From IMG/VR virus record IMGVR_UViG_3300030118_002802, positions 36,056 through 63,574 of that record: 27,519 nucleotides of DNA; one strand, given 5' to 3'. Below the pieces are notes generated by a model. The model ran no database searches. It saw only the letters and a list, made by a program, of their open reading frames with translations, and was not told the DNA's origin. Below, piece after piece: positions 1-6,608 of the stretch. Made by a program: the position numbers and the translations under genes. The DNA is from a virus. Within the stretch, counting starts at the first letter, position 1, and each line of letters starts with the position of its first letter.

Positions 1-552
1 AAAACAAAACCAACAGCAGAGGACAGAGTTATATCAGCTAAGAACGTACAATTTCATTGTTATGATATAGTTGATGAGGCTAAAACGTTTAAACAACGTA
101 TTAATTTTATTAAAAAAGCTGTACCTGAAAGTAACTGTATTAAACGCGTGTATACTATGCAAATTACTTCTCATGAAAATGCATTAGTATTTCATGAAAG
201 CTTTAAAGCTGGAGGTTACGAAGGCTCTATATTACGTACTAACGATGTGTATCAATGTAAAAGATCACATAGCCTTAGAAAGTTCAAAGACTTTCACGAT
301 TCCGAAGCTACTATTGTAGGTTTTGTAGAAGGTAAAGGTAAGCGTAAAGGTACGATTGGTAAGTTTATAGCTGAAGACGCCGATGGTAATATGTTTGGTA
401 TGCCTGTTATGGATAAGTTTAAATACTTACAAGATAATTTTAAAGTTATGCAAGGTTACATAGGTAAAACAGCAACCTTTACATACTTTGAAAGAACAAA
501 AGCAAATAGTTATAGACACCCATTATTTAAATGTATTAGAGATTATGAATGA
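1..552 (+). CDS. ATP-dependent DNA ligase, C-terminal part (5' end outside window)
   Basis: The frame is open from base 1, so this is the 3' part of a gene; about 183 residues are visible. It would seal nicks during phage replication and recombination. Seen: the ligase motif GGYEGSILR (nucleotidyltransferase motif IV region), then LRKFKDFHDSEATIVGF, which matches motif V with its two lysines. An OB-fold region follows, with a basic GKGKRKGTIGKF stretch and a C-terminal FERTKANSYRHPLF motif VI-like end. The catalytic KxDG lysine motif lies upstream of the window. The layout is that of short T7-type phage ligases (family knowledge). An ATG at 148 would drop the conserved region just before motif IV, so it is not the true start. 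The stop overlaps the next start (ATGAATGA). Confidence 0.9.
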   Translation, partial: KTKPTAEDRVISAKNVQFHCYDIVDEAKTFKQRINFIKKAVPESNCIKRVYTMQITSHENALVFHESFKAGGYEGSILRTNDVYQCKRSHSLRKFKDFHDSEATIVGFVEGKGKRKGTIGKFIAEDADGNMFGMPVMDKFKYLQDNFKVMQGYIGKTATFTYFERTKANSYRHPLFKCIRDYE

Positions 553-685
553 AAAATTATTAAATAGAATAAAACAGTGGAACAAAATAAAGTATCCTAA
601 TGACAATGAAACAAGAATAATCATTGCAAAATTAAAACCAAATAACGAGGGGACTGTGACAACAGCCCCTAATAATAAGGAGTAA
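545..685 (+). CDS. Small hypothetical protein (46 aa)
   Basis: The ATG at 545 overlaps the ligase stop codon, which suggests translational coupling. An in-frame ATG at 488 would run 65 bases into the ligase gene and is less likely. The product is a small charged protein starting MNEKLLNRIKQWNKIKYP, with no recognisable motif. It lies in the replication operon between the ligase and an HTH protein. Real coding status is supported only by its tight fit between neighbours. Confidence 0.5.
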   Translation: MNEKLLNRIKQWNKIKYPNDNETRIIIAKLKPNNEGTVTTAPNNKE

Positions 686-692
686 CAAGCTT

Positions 693-1313
693 ATGTCACA
701 TACTAGAAACCTAAAATACCTAAACGATAACCGTATTGTATATCGTAGACACCCAATATCTGACAAACCAGATCAAGAAAATGAAGTGTTTATGTTTTAC
801 ATGAATGGTACGTATGAATGTTATGAGCTATTTAGAAGTAGAGCTCAAATAACAACGTACAAGTCTTTAAAGTGGCATTTGCTTGTTTTATGGTATTTAA
901 ACCCACAGCTTGATCAAGATGCTTTTACTAGACTAGCAGAAGTTATTTGCCATAAACCAAATGGTTTTGTTTCTTTTAACATTAAAGAACAAGTGTTAAC
1001 AAGAATAATATACGAAGTTAGCATGTTAGATTTAGAACGACCACCTAAAAACAAACTACGTAAAGTTATATTTAAACCATTTAATGGCATGTGCAAAGAA
1101 GAAAAGCTACGTATTGTAGGTGAGTTAATAGGTAGAACTAAAAAAGTACACCCAGATGACATATACGAGTGCATGTTTGATTTACATGATATGGGTAAAA
1201 AAATTACTATAGGTAGAATAGCAGGCTTATTAGACTGCTCAAAAAGAACAATACATAGAAATATGTGTGTAGAATTAAAAAGAGAAAAAGAATTATTAAA
1301 TCAACAACTATGA
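693..1313 (+). CDS. Hypothetical protein with C-terminal helix-turn-helix (206 aa)
   Basis: I do not recognise the family. The last 40 residues, KITIGRIAGLLDCSKRTIHRNM, read as a helix-turn-helix of the kind used for DNA binding, so a regulator or DNA-associated replication protein is possible. The N-terminal 150 residues are rich in aromatic and basic residues without a clear motif. An AAGGAG-like element sits about 10 bases before the ATG, one of the few Shine-Dalgarno-like matches in the window. Its stop overlaps the start of the sigma-like gene (ATGA), so the two are probably co-translated and may work together in gene control. Function is inference. Confidence 0.7.
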   Translation: MSHTRNLKYLNDNRIVYRRHPISDKPDQENEVFMFYMNGTYECYELFRSRAQITTYKSLKWHLLVLWYLNPQLDQDAFTRLAEVICHKPNGFVSFNIKEQVLTRIIYEVSMLDLERPPKNKLRKVIFKPFNGMCKEEKLRIVGELIGRTKKVHPDDIYECMFDLHDMGKKITIGRIAGLLDCSKRTIHRNMCVELKREKELLNQQL

Positions 1314-2050
1314 AAAAATACAATTCTAACAATTATAGTATATACAAGAAAGATGTTAAAAACAATCAACCTAAAAATAAAGATTATTGGGATTATACAA
1401 GAACAGAGTTGATTGTAAAGTTTCTACCGCTTGTAGAAAACTTAGCTCGTAAATTTTCAACATCTAAACAAGCAATAGGTATAATGAATTTATCAGACTT
1501 AATACAAGATGGTAATTTAGCTTTAGTAAAAGCTGTTGATAAAATAACGTGGCAAACTATAAAAGACTCTAAAGATCATGAAAAAACATTAAAGTCTTTT
1601 TTATCTAAAAGAATTAAAGGTGCTATACGTAGAGGCATTGATAAAAAACGAGGTACAATGCGTATACCAGAGCATAAAATAAATGATATAAGAAAATCAA
1701 AAAACAAAGATGAATCAAATGTATTTTTTAACTCTGTGTTTTCTAGCTTAGATGAAATACAAGAACAAAAACCGTGGTTTGATGTACAGCAAGATGAGAG
1801 CGTGTTACACAACGGTCATATAGAAAAGTTTTTATTAGAAGTTACAGAAGCTTATTTAACTAAAAAAGAAAAACAAGTATTAAGATATAGCTTTGGTTTA
1901 AATTGTGAAAAGCTATCAGCAAAAGAAATAGCTGAAAGAATAAATATAAAAGGTGACAGTGCTTATGTTAGAGTTTCACAGCTTAAAAAACAAGCGTTAG
2001 ATAAATTAAGAGATAAGTTAAAACACTCGCAAGTGATTGATATAGAGTGA
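1310..2050 (+). CDS. Phage sigma-70 family RNA polymerase sigma factor (246 aa)
   Basis: Probably redirects host RNA polymerase to phage promoters. Seen: a region 2-like segment at residues about 33-113 (LIVKFLPLVENLARKF, then LSDLIQDGNLALVKAVDKI, then KSFLSKRIKGAIRRGI), followed by RGTMRIPEH, which resembles the start of region 3. Region 4 is at about 178-238: LTKKEKQVLRYSFGL with helix-turn-helix LSAKEIAERINIKGDSAYVRVSQLKKQALDKLR (split here only by residue count). The ATG at 1310 overlaps the upstream stop (ATGA) and is preferred over an in-frame ATG at 1265 that lies inside the previous gene. At 246 aa it is shorter than housekeeping RpoD and lacks region 1.1. Confidence 0.85.
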   Translation: MKKYNSNNYSIYKKDVKNNQPKNKDYWDYTRTELIVKFLPLVENLARKFSTSKQAIGIMNLSDLIQDGNLALVKAVDKITWQTIKDSKDHEKTLKSFLSKRIKGAIRRGIDKKRGTMRIPEHKINDIRKSKNKDESNVFFNSVFSSLDEIQEQKPWFDVQQDESVLHNGHIEKFLLEVTEAYLTKKEKQVLRYSFGLNCEKLSAKEIAERINIKGDSAYVRVSQLKKQALDKLRDKLKHSQVIDIE

Positions 2051-2109
2051 CTTGCCGTTAAATTTAACAAAAAACATGTAATAATATATATACACCAAAT
2101 ACCAATAAT
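2051..2109 (+). promoter_or_regulatory. Candidate promoter before the ERF gene
   Basis: This 59-base gap is one of the few real intergenic spaces in the left arm. It holds TTTAACAAAAAACATG followed by TAATAATATATATAC, an AT-rich box that also appears as GATAATATAT just before the gene at 5590. It could be a promoter read by the phage sigma factor. The high AT content makes chance matches common. Confidence 0.25.
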
Positions 2110-2673
2110 ATGAAAGAATTAAACCAAAAACTAGCAGTAGTTCAAACAAAACTCAAAGCTAAAAAATCAAGTTACAATGCTTTCGGTAAGTACTATTTTA
2201 GAAAAGCCGAAGATATTCTAGAGGCAATAAAGCCTTTCTTAATAGAACAGGGCATTACAGTTACAATAAACGAAGAAATAATTTCAAACGAACCTGTTCC
2301 AATAATAAAATCAATAGCAACAATTTCAGATGGTAAAGATTATTTAAATGCAACAGCAGTTGTAGGTGTTGATCTTACTCAAAAAGGTATGCAAACAGCT
2401 CAACAGTTTGGTGCGGCATCATCATACGGTAAAAAGTATGCTTTAGGTAATTTATTCTTAATAGATGATACAGAAGATGCAGACGCAAGCAACGACCACG
2501 GTAAATCAAAAGCTGTAAACAAAATAAAGCAAGCTGCAAAACCTGCTATAACTAAAGATCAACTAACAAAAGCAAAAGAATATATAGCGTCAGGTGGTAG
2601 TATAGATGCTATTGAAACTAAATATAAATTAACAGATGAACAAAGAAAAGATCTTACAAAGATTAAGAAATGA
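2110..2673 (+). CDS. erf: ERF-family single-strand annealing recombinase (187 aa)
   Basis: Promotes annealing of complementary single strands in phage recombination and genome circularisation. Seen: an N-terminal part with KYYFRKAEDILEAIKPFL, then GVDLTQKGMQTAQQFGAASSYGKKYALGNLFLIDD (two adjacent stretches), followed by an acidic DTEDAD. The aromatic and glycine-rich SYGKKYAL core with the acidic follow-up is the ERF family signature. A lysine-rich linker (GKSKAVNKIKQAAKP) leads to a C-terminal helical region that may bind partners. It overlaps the downstream exonuclease gene by 38 bases; annealase plus exonuclease is the usual phage recombination pair. Confidence 0.88.
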   Translation: MKELNQKLAVVQTKLKAKKSSYNAFGKYYFRKAEDILEAIKPFLIEQGITVTINEEIISNEPVPIIKSIATISDGKDYLNATAVVGVDLTQKGMQTAQQFGAASSYGKKYALGNLFLIDDTEDADASNDHGKSKAVNKIKQAAKPAITKDQLTKAKEYIASGGSIDAIETKYKLTDEQRKDLTKIKK

Positions 2674-3367
2674 TGAAGACTATTATGGTGATTTTGGTAA
2701 TCAATTTTTATCTAACTCACACGTTAGTAGATTATTAAAAGACCCATTAAATGTTTTCAAACCTAGCAAACCGTCACCAGCGTTTTTAGTTGGTGGTTAT
2801 TTTCACACGTGTATACTAGAACCAGATAAACTAGAAAAGTTTAAAGTAGTTAAGTCAAGCACTAGAAACACTAAAGAATATAAAGACGTTAGTGGTGGTG
2901 AGCTATGTCTACTACAAAAAGAAGTAGACGAAATTGAGTTAATGAGAGATAAACTTATGGCTAATGATATATGCAAAGACCTTGTGCAGTTAGGTAATGT
3001 AGAATACGAAGTACCAGGTATTACAGATTTGTTTAACAACAAGTGGAAAGGTAAAGCAGATATTATTAATCATGATGAAAAATTAATTATTGACTTAAAA
3101 ACAACAGCTGATATTGATAAGTTTCGATGGTCAGCGTCTAAATTTAACTATGATTCTCAGGCTTATATCTATAGTAAGTTATTTGGGTATGAGATGCTAT
3201 TCATAGTTATTGATAAAGCCACGCATAATATAGGCATGTTTGATTGTTCACCTGAGTTTTATGAACGTGGGGAAGACAAGGTGCGTAGAGCAGCGGAAGC
3301 TTATGACCTGTTCTACAAGACCAAGGACTTTGATCCTAAACAATACTTCATAAGTAAAACCCTTTAA
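2636..3367 (+). CDS. PD-(D/E)XK exonuclease, RecE/DUF3799-like (243 aa)
   Basis: Predicted to resect double-stranded ends to give ssDNA for the ERF protein. Seen: NQFLSNSHVSRLLKDPLNVF near residue 22, GGYFHTCILEPDKLEKF around residue 53 (His57 as in RecE-type nucleases), KGKADII with Asp142, LIIDLKTT with Asp153 and Lys155 forming the DxK catalytic pair, and SQAYIY with Gln175 and Tyr179 as a QxxxY motif. This is the arrangement of the DUF3799/exodeoxyribonuclease VIII-like family. The ATG at 2636 lies within the erf gene; no later in-frame ATG keeps the N-terminal motif, so this start is chosen although the overlap is long. A non-ATG start nearer the erf stop is possible. Confidence 0.85.
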   Translation: MNKEKILQRLRNDEDYYGDFGNQFLSNSHVSRLLKDPLNVFKPSKPSPAFLVGGYFHTCILEPDKLEKFKVVKSSTRNTKEYKDVSGGELCLLQKEVDEIELMRDKLMANDICKDLVQLGNVEYEVPGITDLFNNKWKGKADIINHDEKLIIDLKTTADIDKFRWSASKFNYDSQAYIYSKLFGYEMLFIVIDKATHNIGMFDCSPEFYERGEDKVRRAAEAYDLFYKTKDFDPKQYFISKTL

Positions 3368-3377
3368 ACCATTTATT

Positions 3378-3536
3378 ATGTCAAAAAGAACATGTGATGT
3401 AACAGGTATAAAGACTAGTGCTGATAATTTTTACAAAAATCAAAGTCATTTGAAAGCTGTAGATAATATCAGGAGAAGTACTAATGTTACAAAAAAGCAA
3501 TTAAAAAGAATGTTTAACCAAATAAATAATTATTAG
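3378..3536 (+). CDS. Small hypothetical protein (52 aa)
   Basis: An ATG at 3378 opens a 52-codon frame that ends in TAG one base before the next gene's ATG, filling the gap exactly. The product begins MSKRTCDVTGIKTSADNFYK and is basic (many Lys/Arg), with one Cys followed by a Gly turn. It has the look of a small nucleic-acid-binding or accessory protein, but I cannot name a family. It lies between the recombination exonuclease and the SSB-like gene. Confidence 0.6.
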   Translation: MSKRTCDVTGIKTSADNFYKNQSHLKAVDNIRRSTNVTKKQLKRMFNQINNY

Positions 3537-3537
3537 T

Positions 3538-3843
3538 ATGGCAAGTATTATTAAAACTAGTATTAACCTTAATAACATACCTAAAGATAAAATATACGAG
3601 GGTAAAAAAGGTAAATACTTACCAATTACAATTACACTGAACAATGAACCAGATCAGTTTGGTAACCAAGGTCCAGTTGTAGTTGAACAAACTAAGGAGG
3701 AAAGAGATGCTAAAGAAGCTAAAACCTACTTAGGTAATGTTAAAGTAGTTTGGACTGATGGCAACAACGTTGACAGAGCTCCAATGGATAATCAATCAGC
3801 ACCGGCAGCTGCTCCTGCTCCAGCTGAAGACTTACCGTTTTAA
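3538..3843 (+). CDS. Putative single-stranded DNA-binding protein with DLPF tail (101 aa)
   Basis: Probably coats ssDNA during replication and recombination. Seen: a compact beta-rich N-terminal domain (INLNNIPKDKIYEGKKGKYLP, ITITLNN and YLGNVKVVWTDG in order), then a low-complexity Ala/Pro linker and the terminal residues AEDLPF. An acidic tip ending in Leu/Ile-Pro-Phe after a flexible linker is the classical SSB partner-docking tail. The domain, about 75 residues, is shorter than a standard OB-fold SSB, so it may be a divergent or minimal SSB. Position just before the primase-helicase and after the ERF/exonuclease pair supports the role. An SSB-like accessory protein is the alternative. Confidence 0.65.
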   Translation: MASIIKTSINLNNIPKDKIYEGKKGKYLPITITLNNEPDQFGNQGPVVVEQTKEERDAKEAKTYLGNVKVVWTDGNNVDRAPMDNQSAPAAAPAPAEDLPF

Positions 3844-3846
3844 TAA

Positions 3847-5556
3847 ATGATTCAAGAGATCAATGGATTTTTGATTGATAAGTACAATCAATATGAACTT
3901 AAAGATGGTGCAAAACAGGGTGTATGCCCTTTGTGCTCTCATACTAGGAAACCTAAAAATCAAAAACTACAATGTGCTAGTTATGATTGGGAACGTGGTC
4001 TCGGTACTTGTCACAATTGTGATACTACTTTTCAACTTCATACTTACCAACGCAAGGGTGCAAGCGAGAAGGTTTATGTTAGACCTACTAAGCCCACCGA
4101 CTTTAACGAGGTTAGTACGAAGGTTGAAAAATGGTTTAAGTCTCGTGGTATAAGCAAGCAAACTTTACAAGATCTACGTGTAGATGAAGGTAAAGAGTTT
4201 ATGCCACAGACTGGTAACCAAGAAAACACAATACAGTTTAATTATTATATGGGTGATCAACTCATAAATATTAAATATCGTGACGGTAGAAAAAACTTTA
4301 AGCTTTATAAAGGTGCTGAAAAAGTATTTTATAATATTAACAGTATTGTAGGTTATGACACTTGTGTTATTGTTGAAGGTGAAATGGATGTGTTAGCTTT
4401 ACATGAAGCTGGTGTTAAAAATGCTATTTCAGTTCCTAACGGAGCTACGTTAAATAGAAATAATTTAGATTATCTAGATAATTGTATTGATTACTTTGAC
4501 GATAAATCAAAAGTAATAATAGCAGTTGATGCAGATGAGCCTGGTCAAATGCTACAACGAGAGTTAGTTAGACGTCTTGGAGCAGAAGTATGTTACATTA
4601 TAGATTTTAATGGTAACAAAGACGCTAACGACTATTTATTAGAACATGGTGCTGAAGCTTTACGTGAAGCTGTTAATACAGCAAGGCCTGTACCATTAGA
4701 AAATGTATCAACCTTAAAAGACATAGAAGATGAACTTAAAGACTTTGTTAAAAATGGATTTAAACCCGGATTTCAAATCGGACTTAAAAACTTTGATTCT
4801 ATTTTCAGTACTTACACCGGTCAGTTTATTACTGTTACCGGCATACCTAGCTCTGGGAAGTCTGACTTTGTTGACCAGATGGTTGTGGGATACAACCAAC
4901 TATATGGTTGGAAGACTGCGTATGCAAGTCCTGAGAACCAACCAGTCTATCTCCACGCGCACAAGCTAATGCGTAAACACTGGCAAGACATGCCACGTGT
5001 AGGTGATATTGGAGGTAATAAATGGGAACAAGTATCTAATCATGTTAATGATAACTATTTCTTTATTGATATGGACAAGTATAGTTTAGAGTCTGTATTA
5101 CGTAAAGGTGCTGAACTTGTTAAACGTAAAGGTATTAAATGTTTAGTACTCGATCCGTTTAATAAGATTAGAGATGTAGATGCTAAGTCAGATGATGTAA
5201 ACCGTTATACAATGGATTACTTAGCTAAGATCGAAGCTTTTTGTAAAAAGTATGATGTGCTTACATTTATTGTAGCGCATCCAACTAAAATGTATAGAGG
5301 TCAAGATGGTAAAATTGAAGAACCTACTATGTATAATATAAAAGGCGGTGGTGAATGGTACGATGCTAGTTATCACGGTTTATTAGTACACAGAGATTAT
5401 GAAGCTAAAACAACTAAAGTTAAAGTACTTAAAGTTAAGTTTCAAAACCTCGGTGAAAACGGTGGTGAATCACATTTTACCTGGGAACCAAGGTCTGGTA
5501 GTTTTGTGCCTCATGAATCAGAGGTAAACGAAAACGATCCAATGCCTTGGGAATAA
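3847..5556 (+). CDS. Bifunctional DNA primase-helicase, T7 gp4-like (569 aa)
   Basis: Unwinds DNA at the fork and makes RNA primers. Domains in order: a zinc-binding primase domain with Cys27, Cys30, Cys55 and Cys58 (CPLC ... CHNC); a TOPRIM domain with VIVEGEMDVLALHEAG (Glu177) and VDADEPGQ (Asp228, Asp230), then KDANDYLL; and a RecA-like hexameric helicase domain with Walker A GIPSSGKS (Lys338) at about residues 332-339, Walker B-like CLVLDPFNKIRD, and TFIVAHPTKM. Length matches T7 gp4 (566 aa). The gene follows the SSB-like gene by three bases. Base composition and codon choice around the Walker A motif differ from the flanks (see findings). Confidence 0.95.
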   Translation: MIQEINGFLIDKYNQYELKDGAKQGVCPLCSHTRKPKNQKLQCASYDWERGLGTCHNCDTTFQLHTYQRKGASEKVYVRPTKPTDFNEVSTKVEKWFKSRGISKQTLQDLRVDEGKEFMPQTGNQENTIQFNYYMGDQLINIKYRDGRKNFKLYKGAEKVFYNINSIVGYDTCVIVEGEMDVLALHEAGVKNAISVPNGATLNRNNLDYLDNCIDYFDDKSKVIIAVDADEPGQMLQRELVRRLGAEVCYIIDFNGNKDANDYLLEHGAEALREAVNTARPVPLENVSTLKDIEDELKDFVKNGFKPGFQIGLKNFDSIFSTYTGQFITVTGIPSSGKSDFVDQMVVGYNQLYGWKTAYASPENQPVYLHAHKLMRKHWQDMPRVGDIGGNKWEQVSNHVNDNYFFIDMDKYSLESVLRKGAELVKRKGIKCLVLDPFNKIRDVDAKSDDVNRYTMDYLAKIEAFCKKYDVLTFIVAHPTKMYRGQDGKIEEPTMYNIKGGGEWYDASYHGLLVHRDYEAKTTKVKVLKVKFQNLGENGGESHFTWEPRSGSFVPHESEVNENDPMPWE

Positions 5557-5589
5557 CAAAATAAATACGAACACTTAACGATAATATAT
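5557..5589 (+). promoter_or_regulatory. Candidate promoter/leader before the 5590 gene
   Basis: This short AT-rich gap holds ACACTTAACGATAATATAT, resembling the box before the ERF gene at 2051-2109. It may mark the start of a second transcription unit covering the nucleotide-metabolism genes. Weak evidence, because such strings are common at this AT content. Confidence 0.2.
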
Positions 5590-5868
5590 ATGGGTTTCAA
5601 CAGATGGAAAAGAGCTCCTAGCAAACCAGTACCAACAAGGTCTTGGTCGCCTGAAGAAATGAAGGTTATAGGCTTTGTTATGAATAAAGGTATATCTATA
5701 AGTATTAGTCCAGACTGGAAAGATGAATTTAGTAGATGGCAAATAGATATTAAAATAGGCAAAACAATTCATGTTGATCCAAAAAGATATACAGATGAAA
5801 ATGTATATGATAAAGTCGTTGAGTATTATAATTACTACTATGACAAATACAATAAAAATAATAAATAA
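5590..5868 (+). CDS. Hypothetical protein (92 aa)
   Basis: Not recognised. The sequence starts MGFNRWKRAPSKPVPTRSWS, has SISISPDWKDEFSRWQIDIK, a run that could form a small beta sheet, and ends in a Tyr/Lys/Asn-rich tail. No signal peptide or membrane segment is visible. It opens the gene group that leads to the dCMP hydroxymethylase and overlaps the next small gene by 29 bases. It is small, soluble and of unknown role. Confidence 0.6.
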   Translation: MGFNRWKRAPSKPVPTRSWSPEEMKVIGFVMNKGISISISPDWKDEFSRWQIDIKIGKTIHVDPKRYTDENVYDKVVEYYNYYYDKYNKNNK

Positions 5869-5977
5869 CAATAAAATTAAATTAACTATTAACAACAAAC
5901 CAATGATACTAAACAAAGTTGATACAACAGGTGGACGTAAAAAATGGTTTGTATATAACGGATATATTTATGCATAA
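5840..5977 (+). CDS. Small hypothetical protein (45 aa)
   Basis: The ATG at 5840 starts a 45-codon frame that overlaps both neighbours; its stop overlaps the hydroxymethylase start (ATGCATAA). The product is basic and reads like two short beta strands (KIKLTINNKPMILNKVD, KKWFVYNGYIYA). A longer reading from 5771 would run deep into the preceding gene and is not preferred. I see no known motif. It could be a coupling leader for the downstream gene. Confidence 0.45.
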   Translation: MTNTIKIINNNKIKLTINNKPMILNKVDTTGGRKKWFVYNGYIYA

Positions 5978-6608
5978 ATTTAGAAACGCAAACACAGCTT
6001 ATGAATATTTACATGATCGTATAATACAAGATGGTGTTGACTTTGCAGATACTAAAGCTTTGTTTAATGTCGGTGTGTATATTACAGATTCACAAGATAA
6101 CAAAATAATAAACAGAGAACGTAACTGGAAACAAGATTACGCTGAAGCTGAATGGCAATGGTATTTATCTGGTGATCGCAATATAGCTAAGCTTGGTGAT
6201 TTGTACGGTAAAGTTCCGGCTATATGGAAACGTATGGCTGATACAGATGGTAATGTTAACTCTAACTATGGTTGGCAATGGCAACGTAACGGTCAAATAG
6301 ACTGGGTAGTTAACTTACTAAAGACACAACCAAACACAAGGCAAGCGGCTATATCAATATATGACTGTAAAGAACATGATAAGTATTATAACGATACACC
6401 TTGTACTTATGCTATTCAGTTTACAATATTACACGGTAGACTTGATATGTGTGTAACAATGCGTAGCAACGATTTGTGGTATGGTTTTTGTAATGACCAG
6501 TATTGTTTTTCTAAACTACAAGGGTTAATTGCTTTTAAACTAAATATTGAACCAGGTGTATATTATCATTTCGCACATAATATGCATCTATATAATGATA
6601 AGATATGA
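5970..6608 (+). CDS. dCMP hydroxymethylase, T4 gp42-like (thymidylate synthase superfamily, 212 aa)
   Basis: Predicted to convert dCMP plus methylene-tetrahydrofolate to 5-hydroxymethyl-dCMP for modified phage DNA. Seen: AEWQWYLSGDRN (Glu61 matches the thymidylate synthase active-site Glu), PAIWKRMAD, NVNSNYGWQW (T4 gp42 has NSNYGW at the same place), TPCTYAIQF with catalytic Cys145, MRSNDLWYGFCNDQY, and MHLY (His206, Tyr208). In thymidylate synthases the last-but-one motif is RSxDxxxGxPFN, with Asn reading dUMP. Here, as in T4 gp42 (MRSND...GF.ND), that Asn is Asp (Asp176), the known determinant of dCMP preference. The second Arg of the phosphate-binding pair is Gln125. The protein is shorter than gp42 (about 246 aa) at the C-terminus. 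The start overlaps the upstream stop. A dCMP methylase is the alternative. Confidence 0.86.
   Translation: MHKFRNANTAYEYLHDRIIQDGVDFADTKALFNVGVYITDSQDNKIINRERNWKQDYAEAEWQWYLSGDRNIAKLGDLYGKVPAIWKRMADTDGNVNSNYGWQWQRNGQIDWVVNLLKTQPNTRQAAISIYDCKEHDKYYNDTPCTYAIQFTILHGRLDMCVTMRSNDLWYGFCNDQYCFSKLQGLIAFKLNIEPGVYYHFAHNMHLYNDKI

Noticed and set aside
488-685. Longer 65-aa start for the small gene after the ligase
   Set aside because: It would overlap the ligase by 65 bases; the ATG at 545 gives the usual stop/start overlap.
914-1174. - strand 86-aa frame within the HTH gene
   Set aside because: It is a shadow frame inside a well-supported + strand gene with no recognisable protein features.
5970-6608. 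Ordinary thymidylate synthase
   Set aside because: The dUMP-specific Asn is replaced by Asp, PCH by PCT, and the NSNYGW and MRSND motifs follow T4 dCMP hydroxymethylase.
5840-6608. A frameshift splitting one gene into the 45-aa and 212-aa frames
   Set aside because: The 212-aa product starts just where the thymidylate synthase fold begins (RNANTAYEYLHD), and the frames meet in a normal ATG/TAA overlap, as elsewhere in the window.
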